64,000 bases of DNA from Stomoxys calcitrans (taxonomy: Eukaryota; Arthropoda; Insecta; Diptera; Muscidae): positions 31,979,114-32,043,113 of the forward strand of contig NC_081553.1 of assembly GCF_963082655.1 (NCBI RefSeq). The letters run 5' to 3'. The notes beneath the pieces are model-generated. The model searched no databases, was not told the origin of the DNA, and worked only from the letters and a program-made list of their open reading frames with translations. Positions 58,955 to 64,000 of this stretch are shown here, piece by piece (positions within the stretch are counted from its first letter, which is position 1; every line of letters begins with the position of its first letter). The position numbers were made by a program, and so were the translations under genes.

Positions 58955-60440
58955 CTCACTATTCAAATCTGATCCGATCTGTGTTATATTGCAGAAGTAC
59001 GTCGAGGGGCATAACTGTCTTAAATTTCGACGACATCGGATAATAAATGCGTCTTTTATGGGCCCAAAACCTTAAATCGGCGGATCGATCTATATGGCAA
59101 CTATATCCAAATCTAGACCGATCTGAGCCAAATTCAAGACGAATGTGGAAGGGTCCAACACAACCAACTGTCCCAAATTTCAGCAATATCGAAGAATAAG
59201 TGCGCCATTTATGGGCCTAAGACCCTAAATCGGAGGATCGGTCTATATGGCAGCTATATCCAAATTTGAACCGATTTGAGCCAAATTGAAGAAGGATATC
59301 AAAGAGCCTGATAAAACTTACTATGCCAAATTTCAGCAAAATCGGATAATAAATCCGCCTTTTATGGGCCCAAAACCTTAAATCGAGAGATCGGTCTATA
59401 TGGCCGCTATGTCCAAATTTGAAACGATCCGTGCCATATTGCGAAAGTACGTCGAGGGGCATAACTAAACTCCCTGTCTTAAATTTCGGCGACATCGGAC
59501 AATAAATGCGCCTTTTATGGGCCCAAAACCTAAAAAGGCGGATCGGTCAATATGGCAACTATATCCAAATCTAGACCGATCTGAGCCAAATTCAAGAAAA
59601 ATGTGGAAGGGCCTAACACAACCCACTGTCCCAAATTTCAGCAATATCGAACAATAACTGCGCCTTTTATGGGCCTAAGACCCTAAATCGGCGGATCGGT
59701 CTATATGGCAGCTATATCCAAATCTCAACCGATTTGGGCCAAATTGAGGAAGGACGTCGAAAAGTCTAACCTTACACACTGTTCCAAATTTCAGCGACAT
59801 CGGACAATAAATGCGCCTTTTATAGCCCCAAAACCTAAAACCTAGATATTCGTCTATATGGCAGCTATATCCAAATCTGGACCGATATGAGCCAAATTGA
59901 AGAAGGATGTCGAAAAGCATAACATAAGGCGCTGTCCCAAATTTCAGCGACATCGGACAATACATGCGCCTTTTATGGGCCCAAAACCTTAAATCGAGAT
60001 ATCGGTCTATATGGCAGCTATATCCAAATCTGAACCAATCTAATCCAAATTGAAGAAGGATGTCGAAGGGCCTACGACAACTCACTGTCCCAAATTTCAG
60101 CAAAATCGGATAATAAATATGGCTTTTATAGTCCTAAGACCATAAATCGGAGGATCGGCCTATATGGCAGCTATATCGAAATCTCGACCGATCGGAGGGC
60201 TAAATTGGAGAAGGATGTCGAAGGGTCTAACACAACTCTCGACCGATCTGGGCAAAATTGGAGAAGGTTGTCGGACGGCCTAACACAACTCACGTCCCAA
60301 ATTTTAGCAAAATCGGATAATGAATGTGGCTTTTATGGGCCTAAGACCCTAAATCGGCGGATCGGTCTATATGGGGGCTATATCAAGATATAGTCCGATA
60401 TAGCCCACCTTCAAACTTAACCTGCTTATGGACAAAAAAA
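58955..60440 (+). mobile_element. Subfamily B array with lead of right end
   Basis: About nine B modules without a left end, ending in 'gatatagtccgatatagccc' and 'gacaaaaaaaaagaatctg'. At about 60455 the sequence switches to A-type modules. Confidence 0.82.
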
Positions 60441-60908
60441 AAGAATCTGTGCAAAATATCAGGCTATAGACTATAATAAACACGAATGCTGATTTTCATG
60501 AGAGCATTAGTCGTACAAAAATTTCTGGCAAATCGGATAATAGTTGCGACCTCTAGAGGCTCAAGAAGCCAAGATCCCAGATCGGTTTATATGGCAGCTA
60601 TATCAGGTTCTAAACCGATTTAAACCTTGTATGGCACAGTTATTGAGAATCATTATAAATTGCGCCCTCTAGAAGCTCAAGAAGTCAAATCCCCATGTCG
60701 GTTTTTTAGACAACTATATCAGGTTATGAACCGATTTGAACCATACTTGCTACAGTTGTTACTTCGTGCAAAATTTCATTCAAATCGGATAAGAATTGCA
60801 CCCTCTAGTGGCTCAAGAAGTCAAGATTGGTTCATATGGCAGCTGAAATTTTTCGCAATGACTTCTACTATGGTCTCCAACATCCAAACCAAGTGTGTCC
60901 CGAAAATT
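60441..60908 (+). mobile_element. Subfamily A modules, partly deleted
   Basis: Starts in the left body ('ggctatagactataataaac') and has about three modules with internal deletions. No outer ends. Confidence 0.7.
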
Positions 60909-61866
60909 TTATACCCTCCACCATACGATGGGGGTATACTAATTTCGTCATTCTGTTTGTCGCTACTCGAAATATTTGTCTAAGATCCCATATATTCTTG
61001 AACGTCGTGACATTTTATATCGATCTGGTCATGTCCGTCCGTCTGTCTGTCGAAAACACGCTAACTTTCGAAGGTGTAAAGCTAGCCGCTTGAAATTTTG
61101 CACAAATACTTCTTATTAGTGTAGGTCGGTTGGGATTGTAATTGGACCATATCGGTCCATGTTTTGATATAGCTGTCATATAAACCGATCTTAGTTCTTG
61201 ACTTCTTGAGCCACTAGATGGCGCAATTCTTATCCGATTTGGCTGAAATTTAGCATGAGGTGTTTTGGTATGTCTTCCAACAACTGTGGTAAGTATTGTT
61301 TAAAGTGGTCCATTACCTGATATAGCTGCCATATAAACCCATCTTAAATCTTGACTGCTTGAGCCACTAGAGGGCGCAATTCTAATCCGATTTGGCTGAA
61401 ATATGACATCACGTATTTTGTTGTGACTTCTAACAATTGTGCCAAATATGGTTCAAATCGATCCATAACCTGATATAGCTGCTATTTAAACCGATCTGGG
61501 ATCTTGACTTCTTGAGCCTCCAGAGGGCATAATTATTATCCAATTTGGCTAAAATTTTGTGCAACATGACCTTCAACATATATGTCAAATATGGTCCGAA
61601 TCGATCTATAGCCTGATACAGCTCCCATATAAACTGCAACTCTTACTCGAATTGGCTGAAATTTTTCGCAAAGACTTCTACTATGGTCTCCAACATTTAA
61701 ATCAATTATGATCCGAATTGGACCATAATTTGATATAGCTCCAATATTATAGCAATTCTTTTCTTTAATCGTTTGTTTGCTTAAAAAGAGATATCGGGAA
61801 AAGAACTCGACAAATGCGATCTCTGGTGGAGGGTATATAAGATTCGGCCCGGCCAAACTTGTTATT
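60909..61866 (-). mobile_element. Subfamily A element, both ends present
   Basis: Right end at 60909 (TATACCCTCCACCATACG), core, short GTCC tract, about four modules, left body, changed palindrome near 61843-61857 and left end at about 61866. Confidence 0.85.
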
Positions 61867-61972
61867 CTTAATCTTCGTAAAAATCTACGACAATCTAGAC
61901 ATGTCCGTCCGTCTGTTCGGACACATACAGACATTCATCCAGAATCGGAATTTATTGATCAAAGCCTATTTT
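61867..61972 (-). mobile_element. Fragment with core and GTCC tract
   Basis: 'cttcgtaaaaatctacgac' followed by ATGTCCGTCCGTCTG resembles the B core and tract on the minus strand, about 50 bp only. Confidence 0.5.
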
Positions 61973-63003
61973 TATACCCGCCACCATAAGGGGGGTATAC
62001 TAATTTCGTCATTCTGTTTGTAACTACTCAAAATATTCGTCTGAGACCCCATAAAGTATATATATTCTTGATCGTCGCGACATTTTATGTCGATCTAGCC
62101 ATGTCCGTCCGTCTGTCCGTCCGTCCGTCCGTCCGTCTGTCTGTCGAAAGCACGCTAACTTCCGAAGGAGTAAAGCTAGCCGCTTGAAATTTTGCACAAA
62201 TACTTCTTATTAGTGTAGGTCGGTTGGTATTGTAAATGGATCATATCGGTCCATAACCTGATATAGCTGCCATATAAACCGATCTTGGGTCTTGACTTCT
62301 TGAGCCTCTAGAGTGCGCAATTCTTATCCGATTGGAATGAAATTTTGCACGACGTGTTTTGCTATGATATCCAATAACTGTGCTAAGTATGGTTCAAATC
62401 GGTCCATAACCTGATATAGCTGCCATATAAACCGATCTTGGGTCTTGACTTCTTGAGCCTCTAGCGTGCGCAATTCTTATCCGATCAGAATGAAATTTGG
62501 CACGACGTGTTTTATTTTTACTTTCAACAACTGTGTCAAATAAGATTCAAATCGGTTCATTACCTGATATAGCTGCCATATAAACCGATCTGGGATCTTG
62601 ACTTCTTGACCCCTAGAGGTCGCACTTATTATCCGATATGCCTGAAATTTTGTACGACGGATCCTCTCATGACCATCAACAAACGTGTTTATTATAATCT
62701 GAATCGGTCTATAGCCCGATACAGATCCCATATAAATCGTTCTCTGTATTTTACTTCGTGAGCCCCCAATGGGCGCAATTCTTATACGAATTGGCTGAAA
62801 TTTTACACAGGTCTCCAACATATAATTTAATTGTCGTCCGAACCGGACCATATCTTGATATCGTTTTAATAGCAGAGCAACTCTTTTCTTATATCCTTTT
62901 TTGCCTAAGAAGAGATGCCGAGAAAAGAACTTGACAAATGCGAACCATGGTGGAGGGTATATAAGATTCGGCCCGGCCGAACTTAGCACGCTTTTACTTG
63001 TTA
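61973..63003 (-). mobile_element. Subfamily A element, full length, short array
   Basis: Right end at 61973 (TACCCGCCACCATAAG), core, (GTCC)n tract (about 62103-62140), three to four modules, left body, exact palindrome near 62968 and left end ACTTGTT at 63002. It has fewer modules than the copies at 20784 and 55972. Confidence 0.9.
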
Positions 63004-63594
63004 AACTTTAAGCTGTAGCAGTTGAAAAGAAAGACTCATAGATGAAAGCATGTTATGTCTATATTTTGGGACTTCAATATAAAAAAAACTTTACCAATGC
63101 TATTGAGACAAGTAAGGAAATGTTTCCCTTGTCCCCGAAATGATATTTCAATATCCTTATATTATGCGCATTTATTAAGTTGCCATATTTATTGTATGCT
63201 TTAAAACTTTGTGAAACTCTGTTGTATTGTATGTGCAACACTCCATGTTTCGTTACTTTTCCTATTTATCATAAAAAATACCTTATTTTTCCAAGTCCAT
63301 TTTCCTTAGCCACCATGAGGAAGCATCGTTCCTTTTTTCAGCCTCGGATAGCATTGAATGTGTTTTTTTCTTCTTTCCACCGGTAACATAATTTAAAAGC
63401 CGGAATTATGCTCGTTTAAACACCCTTAACATAGATGCTGTTTCTCCACTTGACTTTCTGGGAGTTACAGCTACATGCTGTGTGGAGTGGTATGGTATTT
63501 TTAGACAGTGGTTTTTGAGAATAGATTGTATCATATTTCTTAAGAACATCGAAGAGATTATCTTATCATCTGATGATGAGTGATCTTCGTTTTT
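63004..63594. other. Non-repetitive island, no gene seen
   Basis: AT-rich with short ORFs only. Nothing recognisable. Confidence 0.5.
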
Positions 63595-63789
63595 ATTATA
63601 CCCTACACCACCACTGTGGTACAGGGTATTAAAACTTAGTGAATTAGTTTGTAACACCCAAAAGGAAGAGAAATAGACCCATTGATAAGTATACCGATCG
63701 ACTCATAATCACTTTCTGATTCGATTCAGCTCTGTCCGCCAGTCTGTCTGTCCGTCTGTCCATTTTAATTTGTGTACAACAGGTTGTGC
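63595..63789 (-). mobile_element. Subfamily D right end
   Basis: 'attataccctacaccaccac', 'tggtacagggtatt', then 'cataatcactttctgattcg' and a (GTCT/GTCC) tract at 63735-63760. It matches the copies at 47313 and 52836. Confidence 0.8.
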
Positions 63790-63990
63790 GTACAGGTCGC
63801 AAATGCAATGCATGGTCATTTAAAACATTTTCCCCAAAGAAATGTCGCACTGCGGGACGCCGTTCGGACTCGGCTATAAAAAAAGGTCCCTTATCATTGA
63901 GTTTAAACTTGAATCGGAACGCACTCATTGATGTGTGAGAAGTATGCCCCTGTTCGGTTCCTGGTGTTTTTAAACATGAGGGTAATGAGA
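63790..63990 (+). mobile_element. tRNA-derived SINE, head missing
   Basis: Body ('ggactcggctataaaa', 'ccttatcattgagtttaaac') and tail ('gtgagaagtatgcccctg') as in the copy at 48941. The A and B boxes are absent. Confidence 0.7.
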
Positions 63991-64000
63991 AATGCTTTTT

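Noticed and set aside
59675..60103. 142-codon minus-strand ORF with CHIDRS-type repeats
   Set aside because: It is the reverse reading of B modules, with a 51-residue period and no domain.

Overview
The window looks like repeat-rich intergenic (or giant-intron) DNA from a calyptrate fly, probably a muscid. The reasons are AT-rich DNA, hundreds of copies of a fly-type module with (TA)n and (GTCY)n tracts, a mariner family with its short derivatives, a tRNA-derived SINE, and no recognisable host gene. The species call is inference.

Positions 1-11640 hold one young, apparently intact Ty3/Gypsy LTR retrotransposon. It has two LTRs of about 2.73 kb that I could tell apart at only one base, and an exact tRNA-Lys1,2-type primer site. 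Its Gag (543 aa) carries an N-terminal RING-H2 finger. Its Pol (1148 aa) has protease, reverse transcriptase, RNase H and integrase with all key residues. Gag and Pol are linked by a textbook -1 slippery heptamer, A AAA AAC, followed by an 8-bp perfect stem. There is no env. The element sits inside an older interspersed repeat.

From 11641 to the end the window is a mosaic of non-coding elements built from a 153-bp module. I call the subfamilies A, B, C and D. A and B share the 153-bp period, a left end with the palindrome TTCGGCCGGGCCGAA, and a right end with (GGAC)n, a conserved core and (TA)n. Their left and right ends carry inverted repeats that differ between A and B but still match within each. 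Because 153 is a multiple of 3, reading frames run through several modules and give many false 60-170 aa ORFs. Into this mosaic are inserted five near-complete mariner-derived MITEs and one truncated one (about 237 bp), one decayed mariner with its D,D34D codons present, four SINE copies, and a short piece resembling a Transib/RAG1-type transposase with its expected Asp replaced by Tyr.

Positions 23.8-27.2 kb differ. A 1.25-kb AT-rich 18-bp minisatellite abuts the 3' side of a broken minus-strand non-LTR retrotransposon (RT end, RNase H, C-terminal Cys motif). Islands without recognised repeats (15.3-16.3, 22.3-23.8, 27.25-28.1, 32.2-34.2, 39.8-40.9, 52.0-52.8, 55.5-56.0, 57.8-59.0 and 63.0-63.6 kb) show no convincing exon.

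The most interesting material is the retrotransposon (RING-Gag, frameshift signal, very long LTR, possible LTR-to-gag splice) and the covarying ends of the 153-bp-module elements.
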